64,000 nt of DNA, from assembly GCF_000375425.1 (NCBI RefSeq), contig NZ_AQXG01000002.1, positions 327,712-391,711 on the forward strand, in the 5' to 3' direction. Source of the stretch: Gracilimonas tropica DSM 19535 (GTDB taxonomy: Bacteria > Bacteroidota > Rhodothermia > Balneolales > Balneolaceae). A program made the translations under genes and the position numbers. Below are positions 37,236 to 46,279 of the stretch, in pieces. The first letter of the stretch is position 1; each line of letters opens with the position of its first letter. The notes under the pieces were generated by a model. That model was not told the origin of the DNA, made no database searches, and saw nothing but the letters and a program-made list of their open reading frames with translations.

Positions 37236-38053
37236 GGAATGAAGATCATGAAATCAAGTCCGGGACTGAACCCTAAGAGTTCGTGTTTTTGAACCGCCAC
37301 ATTCACTTCCCATCGCTTCATCCCATACCCAAATCCAAATGAGTATGTTAACGGGTGCGTGGTTATTCCAACTCTTCCCCGTAAATTTTGAATCACCTTG
37401 ACATCCATACCTCCCCTGTAAGATACCGGGTACCGAACATCTTTCACCACATCAAAACTAAAAAGAGCAATTTTATTGAGCTTATACGCCAATCCTATGG
37501 ATAATTCCCTGGGGAGATCTTCATCAATTCCCTCATATTCCGGGCGATTTATATTTACTGATGAAGCTCCAAACCATAAATTCGGGGTAATCTCTGCGGC
37601 TAAACCTATATCAATTCCCAGGGCATTACCCGAACCATAATTTGCCCCAAAGGATATATTATTATAATTGGCAACCACCCCAAAATAAAGCTGTTTCCAT
37701 TTGTTCTTATACCCTAACCTCACCCTCGTTTCATTAAACAGATGGTCCCCGTACCGATGAAATCCCAATGCTGCGGTACCGTACTTAGTAGGAATGCTCC
37801 CCAGTGCCGACATATCGGTCAGCTCAGAAAATCCATAATTTCGAAGCCCATAAAATCCTATGCTGATTTCTTCGTTGTTTATGAGGGCCGGGTTTGAGAA
37901 CAATGCCCAACTATAATTTGGAATAGCCGTTGTAGCGTTACCTGTTGCAAGACCTCTTGCCCCCATTTTGAACTGGGCTTGAGAAGGCAAGGCAAACCCA
38001 TAGAAAATTAGTATCAAAGAAATTTTATATGGAAAACTTTGTATTCGTATCAT
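37232..38053 (-). CDS. PorV/PorQ-like outer-membrane beta-barrel protein
   Basis: 273 residues. Signal peptide (cleavage near SQAQFK), then GARGLATGNATTAIPNYSWALFSNPALINNEE (shown here in part: the GxRxxxMGxAxxA-type FadL/PorV start with a SNPA motif), followed by repeated beta strands to the end. Family members include type IX secretion shuttle proteins and generic Bacteroidota PorV/PorQ-like barrels. ATGA overlap with the HhH-barrel gene. Its start codon is only 23 bases from that of the divergent porD gene. Confidence 0.7.
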   Translation of the reverse strand: MIRIQSFPYKISLILIFYGFALPSQAQFKMGARGLATGNATTAIPNYSWALFSNPALINNEEISIGFYGLRNYGFSELTDMSALGSIPTKYGTAALGFHRYGDHLFNETRVRLGYKNKWKQLYFGVVANYNNISFGANYGSGNALGIDIGLAAEITPNLWFGASSVNINRPEYEGIDEDLPRELSIGLAYKLNKIALFSFDVVKDVRYPVSYRGGMDVKVIQNLRGRVGITTHPLTYSFGFGYGMKRWEVNVAVQKHELLGFSPGLDFMIFIP

Positions 38054-38076
38054 TACCCCGAAACATTTCTTAGAAT

Positions 38077-39003
38077 ATGAGATATCTGAACATCATTCAC
38101 AAAGTATTTAATGTATTCCTGGTTACAGGTTTATTTATCGGTTTATTATCCACACGAACCTTAGCTCAGGAATTCGACTGTACCGTTACCATTAATACTG
38201 ATCAATTGGAAGGTACTATCTACGATTATCTTGATAATTTTAAACCGGTTTTGGAAGATTATATCAACGAATATCAATGGACCGAATTCGATTACCAGGA
38301 GCATGAACGCATCAATTGCCAGATACAAATCGTATTTAACAGTGCTTCGTCGGACTTTTCTTACGCTGCAGAAGCTGTTTTTCAGATACAGCGCCCCATC
38401 TATAATACAAACACCAAAACCACTACTGTTCTTTTAAATGATAAAACCTGGGAGTTTTCATTCCCGGAAGGCAAGTCTTTAATTCATGATGAACTGCAAT
38501 TTGATGCTTTAACCGGGTTCATCGATTTCTATGTGTATATGATGCTGGGTTATGATTTTGACACTTTTTCAAAGCTCGGAGGCGATCCTTACTTCAGTAA
38601 AGCCCAAAATATTCTAAACCTTGCGCAAAGTTCACAAGCCATAGGTTGGGCACGGGCCAACAACAATCGAAGAAATAGAAACATTTTGGTTAGCGAAATG
38701 ATGACCTCAAGCTACCATCCTCTGCGTGAAGCGTATTATGAATATCACCGTTTGGGCTTAGATAAATTTATTGATTCCCCATCTGATGCCCGTCAAAACA
38801 TTCTTGGCGCTCTTGAAAAGATTCAGCAGAATAAACGCCGGGCCACCAGTAACTATCTATTCGATATCTTTTTTGATGCCAAAGCCAGGGAGATCTCTGC
38901 AGTTTTTGACGAAGCCGAGACCGATCTGCGTCTTGAAGCCTACGAACTCCTCCGGCAAACCGATCAGGGACACCTTTCTGAATATGAGAATCTTCAAAAT
39001 TAA
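38077..39003 (+). CDS. porD: PorD/DUF4835 family protein (type IX secretion accessory)
   Basis: 308 residues with a signal peptide (cleavage near LAQEFDC). The mature start EFDCTVTINTDQL, the FDALTGFIDFYVYMMLGYDFDTF block and LGGDPYFSKAQ fit the DUF4835/PorD family. Family members are needed for type IX secretion in Porphyromonas-type organisms, though the mechanism is not clear. No other type IX gene except the PorV-like neighbour is in the window. Divergent from the PorV-like/HhH-barrel pair. Confidence 0.85.
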   Translation: MRYLNIIHKVFNVFLVTGLFIGLLSTRTLAQEFDCTVTINTDQLEGTIYDYLDNFKPVLEDYINEYQWTEFDYQEHERINCQIQIVFNSASSDFSYAAEAVFQIQRPIYNTNTKTTTVLLNDKTWEFSFPEGKSLIHDELQFDALTGFIDFYVYMMLGYDFDTFSKLGGDPYFSKAQNILNLAQSSQAIGWARANNNRRNRNILVSEMMTSSYHPLREAYYEYHRLGLDKFIDSPSDARQNILGALEKIQQNKRRATSNYLFDIFFDAKAREISAVFDEAETDLRLEAYELLRQTDQGHLSEYENLQN

Positions 39004-39029
39004 GCTATTGATTCAGCATTAATCTACGA

Positions 39030-40328
39030 TCAGTTATTTGTGATCTGAAAACCATCATTACTTGCAAAAGTACTGCTTGGACCTTTGTAATCTCTTTTCT
39101 CAAATGCGAGGCTGAACATATTTTCCCGGTCATTACTTGAATGGTCAATAGCTCCCTGAAGTTGAGAGATCAATGTTTCTATGATCAATGCGCGTAGATT
39201 TTCTGCTTCACTTTCATCTTGCTCAAGGGGAGATTTTTCTCCAATATCAGTAATTAGAAGATGTACCCGGTTACCTTTTTCCTTGAGTTTAAATTCTATG
39301 GCTTGCTTGTTTTGCTGCTCAGATAATTTGGAATAGGATAAAGTTAACAGCTCATTACAAAGTAAACCGGCAGGGATCGCCTGGTTTATATTCAACTGCA
39401 TTACATCAATGTCTGCCTTCAGAGTAATATTCCGATTCTTATTAAATGTCTTATCCACAAATTGAACAAGTTCTTCAATATATTTCCCGAAATTTATGTG
39501 CGCGATCTCATTTGCGTTGGCATACGTTTCATGAACAAGAGACAAACATTTGATCCTCATCAAACTGTCTTGGAGAACCTCTTGTATTCTCTCATCAGTC
39601 GTAGTCATGGACTGAAGCTGAAATAAAGCAGAAATAAGGGCTAAATTATTCCTAACTCTGTGATGAACCTCAGCAAGCAGTACTTCCTTTTCTTTAATAG
39701 AATGGATTAGTTTTTTCCGGATCTCTTTTTGTTCTGAAATATCTTCAAGCATGACCACTATATATGGATCTTCCCCGTTTTTCATGATCATGGATTTATG
39801 AACAAGGCCATAGAAATAATCCCCACTTTTATTCTTATACCTCTTTTCCATTTTAAAGAAGTTTCTTTTGCCTTCAACCAATTCATTATCCATTTTTCTG
39901 CCCTCCTCCAGATCATCAAAATGTATAAAATCTTCGAAATTCAGATCTCTGAATTCCTCTTTTCCATAACCCAGCATCTTAGACAGAGTATCATTCACTT
40001 GTATCCAATTTTCATTTGGCCGGTGATAGGCGATTCCCAATGGCGCAGATTCAAAGGTATCAATGAATCTTTCATTACTTTCCCTCAAGTTTTCAAATGC
40101 CAACTCCAAAACCGAATTATTTTTCCTCAATAACAGATAGAGTACAGTTCCGGTCGCTAAAACAAAAAACCATCCTTTAAATGACTGTACCTGAGTGATT
40201 ACTTCAGCTCCATCAAACCAATAAAGCAGCAGCTTATCAGAGTATAGCACCCATAATGCCCCAAGGAATACATAAGAAAAGGTAATTGCAATGGGACTAC
40301 CTCTTAGAATTCGTTTTACCCTAAACAT
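39030..40328 (-). CDS. PAS-domain sensor histidine kinase (HisKA_2 type)
   Basis: 432 residues. Two membrane helices (about 13-30 and 50-67), a PAS domain at about 85-205 (NERFIDTFESAPLGIAYHRP, IQVNDTLSKMLGYGKEEF, PAC end VVMLEDISEQKEI) and a HisKA_2 dimerisation box with phospho-acceptor candidate in EVHHRVRNNLALISALFQLQ. The C-terminal ATPase part is eroded: the N-box reads CNELLTLSYSKL, where NELLTNALKHA is usual, and the G1 box reads ITDIGEKSP instead of DxGxG. No response regulator gene is adjacent. Confidence 0.85.
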   Translation of the reverse strand: MFRVKRILRGSPIAITFSYVFLGALWVLYSDKLLLYWFDGAEVITQVQSFKGWFFVLATGTVLYLLLRKNNSVLELAFENLRESNERFIDTFESAPLGIAYHRPNENWIQVNDTLSKMLGYGKEEFRDLNFEDFIHFDDLEEGRKMDNELVEGKRNFFKMEKRYKNKSGDYFYGLVHKSMIMKNGEDPYIVVMLEDISEQKEIRKKLIHSIKEKEVLLAEVHHRVRNNLALISALFQLQSMTTTDERIQEVLQDSLMRIKCLSLVHETYANANEIAHINFGKYIEELVQFVDKTFNKNRNITLKADIDVMQLNINQAIPAGLLCNELLTLSYSKLSEQQNKQAIEFKLKEKGNRVHLLITDIGEKSPLEQDESEAENLRALIIETLISQLQGAIDHSSNDRENMFSLAFEKRDYKGPSSTFASNDGFQITNN

Positions 40329-40732
40329 CTATGCCGAACCTCTTTTTTTAGATTTAATGCCTAATTAGCTCAACAATCAAATATTTGAAACTGATGATTA
40401 GACACATATAAAAGCCAAAACTAAATTTTCGGTAAAGAGATTTTACTGCCCCATTTGTTACAAAATTATTTTTTGATCTTCCTCAATTTACAAACTGTAA
40501 TATTTGAAGGTTGCCACAGCTGCACAGTTCTCAAAATTCACGGGCAAATTCAGGCTTCGTGAATCTTATTTGTTACGCCGTTGTTAGAACTTTGCGAGTA
40601 ATAACCAAAGATCTATATTTTCAACTCGTAAAAGTCATTTTACACCCTAATATTTTGCTGAAGCTTTTGTATATTAGCCGCCCAAAAAAGCGGTTCCATA
40701 ACTGAAATTTTGAAGACAAAAATTCACCCCGA
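40329..40732. promoter_or_regulatory. 404-base divergent region before etfB
   Basis: No gene seen. It holds the promoters of the sensor kinase and the etf cluster. TATATTAG at 40670-40677 resembles a -7 element 56 bases before etfB. A weak inverted repeat ATTCACG...CGTGAAT lies at about 40536-40564. Confidence 0.35.
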
Positions 40733-41503
40733 ATGAAATTTTACGTTTGTATAAAAATGGTGCCCGATGTAAATGCACCTCTCCAAATCAAAGACGGTCA
40801 ATTGATACAAGACTCCGACCGCCAAATCCTTAACGCTTACGATGCTTCCGCAGTTGAAGAAGCCTTGGTTCTTAAAGAAAAACATGGCGGCGAAGTGGAA
40901 GTCGTTTGTATTGGCTCGGGCAAAGCTTCCGAAACTATCCGAAAGGCATTGGCCATGGGCGCAGATAAAGCCACTCATATAGTGACTACCGGGGATAAAA
41001 ATTACGATTCTGGTTCGTATGCTCATATTCTCGCCAAGTTTTTTGAGGATAAGGAATACGATGTGCTTTCACTTGGAAAGCAGTCTCAGGATACCGACGC
41101 GGGTTTGACCGGAAGTATGGTCGCTGAGTTATTGAACCTTCCATACGCAACCAACGCGGTAGGACTTGAAGCCGAGGACGGCAAACTCATCGTTAAGCGT
41201 CAGGGTGATACAGGACAGGAAATGATCGAATTACCAACCCCTTGTGCGGTAACATGTTCCAATGATATGAATGAACCACGTATCCCTAACCTGAAAGGAA
41301 TTATGGCCTCCAAGCGAAAACCAATGGAGCAAGTGGAGCTTTCTTCTTTAGGTTTAAGTGAAGACAAACTTGTACCAAAAACAACCGTGCTTGGATATGA
41401 AGAAAAACCCGGCCGTGAGCCCGGCAAGAAGTTTAAAGGTGAAGCGGAAGAGATCGCCCGCGAAGTAGCCCAACTGCTTGATACCGAAGCAAACGTTATT
41501 TAG
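40733..41503 (+). CDS. etfB: electron transfer flavoprotein subunit beta
   Basis: 256 residues. AMP/FAD-domain features are KFYVCIKMVPDVNAPLQI, LNAYDASAVEEAL, IGSGKASETIRKALAMGADKATH and GKQSQDTDAGLTGSM, then CSNDMNEPRIPNLKGIMASK near the ETF-beta recognition loop. With EtfA it carries electrons from acyl-CoA and other flavin dehydrogenases. First gene of a four-gene etfB-etfA-fixC-fixX set. Confidence 0.97.
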   Translation: MKFYVCIKMVPDVNAPLQIKDGQLIQDSDRQILNAYDASAVEEALVLKEKHGGEVEVVCIGSGKASETIRKALAMGADKATHIVTTGDKNYDSGSYAHILAKFFEDKEYDVLSLGKQSQDTDAGLTGSMVAELLNLPYATNAVGLEAEDGKLIVKRQGDTGQEMIELPTPCAVTCSNDMNEPRIPNLKGIMASKRKPMEQVELSSLGLSEDKLVPKTTVLGYEEKPGREPGKKFKGEAEEIAREVAQLLDTEANVI

Positions 41504-41562
41504 GCTTCAGCCATCAGCTGTCAACTTTTCCAACAAGAAATTTAGTTCGAAAACACACAATC

Positions 41563-42537
41563 ATGAGCACTCTATTAACACACATCGCCATTGCAGATGG
41601 CAAAATAAAACGATCATCATTAGAGGTACTTTCCCATTGCAAGCAACTTGCTGACCAGGGTGGACATTCGGTTGAAGCCGTTGTGGTAGATGCAAACGCT
41701 TCTTCTTTCGTTGAAGGCATTCAGAAATACGGCGCTACCAAAGTTTATGCTGTTGAGGATCCGATCTTCAAAAATCATATGAATACCCCCCTTTTGAAAG
41801 CCCTGGCAAAGGTTATGGAAACTGCTAAGCCATCCGTTTTCGCTTTTGCATCTACAGAAGGCACCAAAGATATTTTAGGAGCTCTTGCAGCTAATCAGGG
41901 TGCCGCCGTTCTCCCCGATGTCTCTTCTTTTGAATTGATTGATGGAGGCGTGAAGGCTAAACGCCCGGTAATGGCTGCTAAAATCATCTCAAACACCGAG
42001 GCCAAAAGCGATACGGTTATTGTTTCGGTTCGTTCCGGATCTTATGATCTTGTTGAGAATGAAGTCTCGGCTGAAGTGATAAACGTAGATTTCAGCATGG
42101 ATGATGGTGAACTCAAAGCCACCCTCAAAGAAATCATCTCCGCTTCAGGTGATACCATTGACCTGAACGAAGCTGAATCTATTGTGGCTGCCGGACGTGG
42201 AGTGAAAGATGAAGATGGCAAGAAATTGATCTCCGAATTGGCTGAAGTGTTGAATGCAGGAATCGGTGCTTCGCGTGCATTAACGGAAGCCGGAGTGTAC
42301 GATCCAAGTTTACAGATTGGGCAAACCGGAAAGGTCGTTTCTCCACAATTGTATATTGCAGTAGGAATTTCAGGAGCGATTCAACACGTGGCGGGAATGG
42401 CAAATTCCAAAGTAATCGTAGCTATCAACAAAGACCCAGACGCTCCGATCTTCGAAATTGCCGACTATGGGATCGTTGGAGACTTGTACCAAGTTCTCCC
42501 TCCTTTCATTGAAGAATTGAAAAAAATTAAAAGCTAA
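41563..42537 (+). CDS. etfA: electron transfer flavoprotein subunit alpha
   Basis: 324 residues. The C-terminal FAD-binding domain shows IVAAGRGVKDEDGKKLI, LNAGIGASRALTEAG, QIGQTGKVVSPQLYIAVGIS and AINKDPDAPIFEIADYGIVGD, the ETF-alpha signature. 59 bases after etfB, separated by filler-type sequence. Forms the heterodimer with EtfB; its electron acceptor is probably the FixC/FixX pair downstream. Confidence 0.97.
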   Translation: MSTLLTHIAIADGKIKRSSLEVLSHCKQLADQGGHSVEAVVVDANASSFVEGIQKYGATKVYAVEDPIFKNHMNTPLLKALAKVMETAKPSVFAFASTEGTKDILGALAANQGAAVLPDVSSFELIDGGVKAKRPVMAAKIISNTEAKSDTVIVSVRSGSYDLVENEVSAEVINVDFSMDDGELKATLKEIISASGDTIDLNEAESIVAAGRGVKDEDGKKLISELAEVLNAGIGASRALTEAGVYDPSLQIGQTGKVVSPQLYIAVGISGAIQHVAGMANSKVIVAINKDPDAPIFEIADYGIVGDLYQVLPPFIEELKKIKS

Positions 42538-42540
42538 TTT

Positions 42541-42600
42541 TAAATGCTAAATGTTGAATTTTGAATCATTCAGCATTTAAAATTCAACATTCAAAATTTC
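42541..42600. repeat. hairpin-forming intergenic filler between etfA and fixC
   Basis: AATGTTGAATT (42550-42560) and AATTCAACATT (42581-42591) are perfect 11-base arms; AAATGCT/AGCATTT adds a second pairing. This AT-rich attc-aac-att type filler recurs in intergenic DNA of related bacteria. No U-run, so it is not a canonical terminator. Confidence 0.6.
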
Positions 42601-42604
42601 CCTT

Positions 42605-43930
42605 ATGGACGAAAAGTTTGATTGTATCGTAATTGGCGGTGGTGTTGCCGGTTTAGCAGCCGCAATGACGCTCGCTAAAAATAACATGAAATTCCTTCTC
42701 ATTGAGCGGGGTGAATTTGCCGGATCCAAAAATGTATCCGGCGGTGTTTTATGGGGAAGTGACCTCGCCAAACTCGTTCCAAATTACTGGGAAGAGGAAG
42801 ATGCCGGTTGGGAGCGATTTATTAACCATCGCCGACTCACCCTCATGGACGAACAATCTGCTTTTACCCTGGATTTTAAATCCTCGCATTTCAATGAGCC
42901 CCCTTACACAGGAGTCGTGGTTTTGCGTTCTAAATTTGATAACTGGCTGTCCGGTAAAGTTCAGGAAGCCATCGATGCCTCCGATTACGCAATGGATTCC
43001 TTCATAGCCACCAACATCAAAGTGGATGAAGTGCTGATGGAAAATGACAAGGCTGTTGGAATCAGAACCGGCGAAGATGAATTCCACGCTGATTCTGTGA
43101 TCATTGCAGAAGGAGTCAATAATTTACTTACCCGCCAGGTTGGCCTTCAGGATAAATACGTCCCGGCTGATCACATGTTAACGGGTATTAAGGAAATTAT
43201 TCGTTTTGATCAGGATGTGCTTGAGCAAAAATTTCAGCTTAACGGACTCAGCGGAATGAGCAACGAATTTGTAGGCTGGGCCACTGACGGCGTAGAAGGT
43301 GGTGGGTTTCTCTATACTAACCGCGATACAATCTCCCTGGGATTAGTTCTTGGTATCAAAGATATGCGGGAGAAAAAGAAGAGCCCGCACGATGTACTCA
43401 ATCACTTCAAAACTCATCCGGCCATTGCTGATATTATCAAAGATGGAGAAGTAGTGGAATATTCCGCCCACGTGGTTTCCTCCGGTGATAAGCGAGCCAT
43501 GCCGAGAGAATTATATAAAGATGGTATTTTATTAGCCGGCGAATCTGCCAACTTGCTGATGAATGCCGGAAAAGCCATTCAGGGTATGGATTATGCGATG
43601 CGATCCGGAATTCTGGCTGCAGAAACCATTGTGGAAGCCAAGAAAAAGGAAGATTTCAGTTCAGCGACCTTGAAAGCGTATCGCACTAAAATGGATGAGA
43701 GTTATGTTATGAAGGACATCAACGGATTCCAGGATGCCGTGCATCTTCTACACACCGAAACCATGCAGCAAAAAGTACCGAATTTGATCTGCGACTTTGG
43801 CCGTCAGTTCTTTACTATCAAGAATGAACCAACCCCGAAGTCTAAAGATATGCTGAAGGGAGCTGTGAAGCGACATGCCTCTTTCTGGGAATTGGCGAAA
43901 TTAGGATTTAAGGCAGGGAAATCATTGTAG
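42605..43930 (+). CDS. fixC: FixC-type ETF:quinone oxidoreductase flavoprotein
   Basis: 441 residues. Starts with a dinucleotide-binding fold (DCIVIGGGVAGLAAAMTLAK) and the substrate-loop GEFAGSKNVSGGVLWG typical of FixC/ETF-QO. Later HADSVIIAEGVNNLLTRQ and YKDGILLAGESANLLMNAGKAIQGMDYAM complete the FAD site. Together with the ferredoxin-like FixX it equals the flavin and Fe-S parts of mitochondrial ETF-QO split over two genes. It passes electrons from EtfAB to quinone, or, if bifurcating, to ferredoxin as well. Confidence 0.94.
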   Translation: MDEKFDCIVIGGGVAGLAAAMTLAKNNMKFLLIERGEFAGSKNVSGGVLWGSDLAKLVPNYWEEEDAGWERFINHRRLTLMDEQSAFTLDFKSSHFNEPPYTGVVVLRSKFDNWLSGKVQEAIDASDYAMDSFIATNIKVDEVLMENDKAVGIRTGEDEFHADSVIIAEGVNNLLTRQVGLQDKYVPADHMLTGIKEIIRFDQDVLEQKFQLNGLSGMSNEFVGWATDGVEGGGFLYTNRDTISLGLVLGIKDMREKKKSPHDVLNHFKTHPAIADIIKDGEVVEYSAHVVSSGDKRAMPRELYKDGILLAGESANLLMNAGKAIQGMDYAMRSGILAAETIVEAKKKEDFSSATLKAYRTKMDESYVMKDINGFQDAVHLLHTETMQQKVPNLICDFGRQFFTIKNEPTPKSKDMLKGAVKRHASFWELAKLGFKAGKSL

Positions 43931-44045
43931 CTGTCAGCTAACAAACTTGAGCTATCAGTTTTCCCTAATTGATTCAAACATCCACCCGGATCCAAACCGA
44001 AAGCTAAAAGCTTTTTACAAAGAATATTTATTAAAATCGATCACC

Positions 44046-44348
44046 ATGAAGAACCTCAAACTCACCGAACGCCTCGGACTTGTAAGCTACCGAAATCAGT
44101 CCAAATCAGAGATCAAACCTCACATTATTGTAGATACGGATATCTGTAACTCCACCTGTCCGCATAAATGTACAACATGGGTTTGTCCGGCTAACTGCTA
44201 CACCATGGATGAGAATAATAAGGTACATTTTCAGGTAGAGGATTGCATAGAGTGCGGAACCTGTATGTATGCCTGCGACCAGGGTGCTGTAGATTGGAAT
44301 TACCCCGATCCTGAGATCGGCCGTGGAGTGACTTGGAATTTCGGGTAA
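44046..44348 (+). CDS. fixX: FixX-type ferredoxin-like protein
   Basis: 100 residues from the ATG at 44046 (MKNLKLTERLGLVSYRN); the frame is open further upstream but the conserved part starts here. It holds the canonical VCPANCYTM and CIECGTCMYAC motifs and the end VDWNYPDP...GVTWNFG. Three further cysteines (C34, C38, C42 in DICNSTCPHKCTT) precede these. It supplies the Fe-S cluster to FixC. Last gene of the etf/fix set. Confidence 0.93.
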   Translation: MKNLKLTERLGLVSYRNQSKSEIKPHIIVDTDICNSTCPHKCTTWVCPANCYTMDENNKVHFQVEDCIECGTCMYACDQGAVDWNYPDPEIGRGVTWNFG

Positions 44349-44407
44349 CAAAGGTGCAGATTTTTCCGTAATTAGGTGCAACAGGGCATTAATTATCGGA
44401 ACAATAA

Positions 44408-46174
44408 ATGAAATTTCTACAAATTGTCATCTTCCAATGTATTCTCACATTGGGACTTTTTATACTCACCCCCGAAGCTTTAGCTAAAGACTATTCCATA
44501 CCAACTATTCAAGTTGAAGTCCAGGTAAATACAGATGGGACCATCACTGTCTCAGAACACCGTACTTACATTTTTGAGGGCTCCTACTCATGGGCCAATT
44601 ATCGCCTCCCCAAAAAAGGATTCTCCGGCATTCGTGATATCCGTATTTCGGATAGTGAAACCGACTTTGTGAACCTGAATTCCGAAGAACCCCAAACATT
44701 CTTGGTAGAAGAATCTGATGAAGTTTTCAACATCAAATGGTTTTTTGATGCAGAAGATGAATCACGAACTTTTACCGTAACCTACACTCTTGAAGGCGCT
44801 CTCACGATCGGGCCACAGTGGAGTGAGTTTTTCTGGAACTACGCCGCATCGGGTAGAGAAAAATCCACTGATCTCCTGGAAATTTTGCTTGAACTCCCAA
44901 ATGCAGTGGCTGATACCTCTTTGCACAGCTGGGTGAGGGAACCGGCCTGGGCTATTACCTCAAATATAATCGATAATGGTTTTCGGTATAAGGGGATGGA
45001 TATAAGCAGAAATCAAGCCGTTCGCATACGAACGGTATTTCCTACTGCTGTCTTAGATCGGGAAAGTGTACAGATCACAGATCCTGACTTTTCTTTGGAA
45101 ATGGCAGCACAGGAAGAATTACAACTAAGACAAGAACGAATTGAGGCCGCAAAGAACGAAGAAAGAAACAAAGCATTAGCTACTGAATTGAGCATTATTT
45201 TGGCTGGATTAAGCATCATTGCATTTCTCTATTTCTATAGGAAATTTGGAACCCGCCATAAAGTCTCACTATCCGTAAACAATAGTATTATGCTGCCCGG
45301 TCGTCAAAAACCGGCTGCTATTGGTTGGTTGCTTATGAACCGAACGGTAGGTTCAAACTTGATCTTTGCTACTTTGTTGGATCTGGCAAGGCGTAACTAC
45401 TTTTCCATCAAAGAGAATGAACCTGAAGAAAAAGGTTGGTTAAGCTCCAAAACCTCATATTTCACGGTTCATCCAAAAGAGAAACCTATAGAACCGGGTA
45501 TCCCTGCCTACGAAAAAAGTTTGTTGGCTTTTGTAAACGAACAGGTAGAAAAAGAAGGAAATAAAATGGAAGAGATCTTCAATTTTGGAAAATCTGGAGG
45601 CAGCAAATGGTTTTATAAGTGGAAAGGCGAACTTGAGGAATATTGCAAGTCACAGGAATGGATCGATCCAAAAAGTTATACGGGGTTAACCTGGAACATT
45701 GTGGTTCAAAGCATCTTACTGATAGGGGCGGTGGTCGGTATATTTTTATTGCACCCGCTCATGTTCATAGGGATGGGAGTCACTTTCATATCATTGATCT
45801 TATCTTTGACTATTGTTCGAAGAACCCCGAAAGGTGAAGAACTCTATCGCCGCTGGAAAAACTATACCAAGGCGCTTCAAAATGCACATGAATACTCCAT
45901 TTCTGAAGATTACCTTGGGCTACATTTCATTTATGCCATAGCTTTTGGAATGGGTAAAAAACCTGTAGAAACTATGTTTGAACAACACCCGGGAGCCGCT
46001 GCTGCTATTTATTGGATCGTCATTTTGCCGGGCATGAACTCTTCTCCTGCAAACATAGCAAGTTCATTCAGTAATTTAGCGGCTACAGGCTCTGCCTCTG
46101 CTGGAGGCGGAAGTTTCGGAGGCGGTACCTCTGCTGGAGTTGCCGGAGGCGGAGCTTCAGGTGGTGCAGGATGA
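44408..46174 (+). CDS. DUF2207 membrane protein
   Basis: 588 residues. Signal peptide, then an extracytoplasmic DUF2207 domain (IQVEVQVNTDGTITVSEHRT, YSWANYRLPKKGFSGIRDI) to about 230, one membrane helix near 258-275, a cytoplasmic winged-helix-like part (PAAIGWLLMN, LLDLARRNYFSI), two helices near 435-480, and a Gly-rich C-terminal tail (GGGSFGGGTS...) as in YciQ-like proteins. Function unknown in the family; it sits alone between fixX and the DUF4382 gene. Confidence 0.85.
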   Translation: MKFLQIVIFQCILTLGLFILTPEALAKDYSIPTIQVEVQVNTDGTITVSEHRTYIFEGSYSWANYRLPKKGFSGIRDIRISDSETDFVNLNSEEPQTFLVEESDEVFNIKWFFDAEDESRTFTVTYTLEGALTIGPQWSEFFWNYAASGREKSTDLLEILLELPNAVADTSLHSWVREPAWAITSNIIDNGFRYKGMDISRNQAVRIRTVFPTAVLDRESVQITDPDFSLEMAAQEELQLRQERIEAAKNEERNKALATELSIILAGLSIIAFLYFYRKFGTRHKVSLSVNNSIMLPGRQKPAAIGWLLMNRTVGSNLIFATLLDLARRNYFSIKENEPEEKGWLSSKTSYFTVHPKEKPIEPGIPAYEKSLLAFVNEQVEKEGNKMEEIFNFGKSGGSKWFYKWKGELEEYCKSQEWIDPKSYTGLTWNIVVQSILLIGAVVGIFLLHPLMFIGMGVTFISLILSLTIVRRTPKGEELYRRWKNYTKALQNAHEYSISEDYLGLHFIYAIAFGMGKKPVETMFEQHPGAAAAIYWIVILPGMNSSPANIASSFSNLAATGSASAGGGSFGGGTSAGVAGGGASGGAG

Positions 46175-46279
46175 TATAAATCAGGCTTTAAAGTATTTAA
46201 AGGTATCTCTTTTAATAAACATTAAAATCCTGCCTGAAAAGAAACATTCTCCGTGCGTCATTGTTTAAAGGATTGAAAT

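Noticed and set aside
43931..44045. In-frame extension upstream of fixX
   Set aside because: It consists of intergenic filler (agctatcag-type) and is not conserved FixX sequence.
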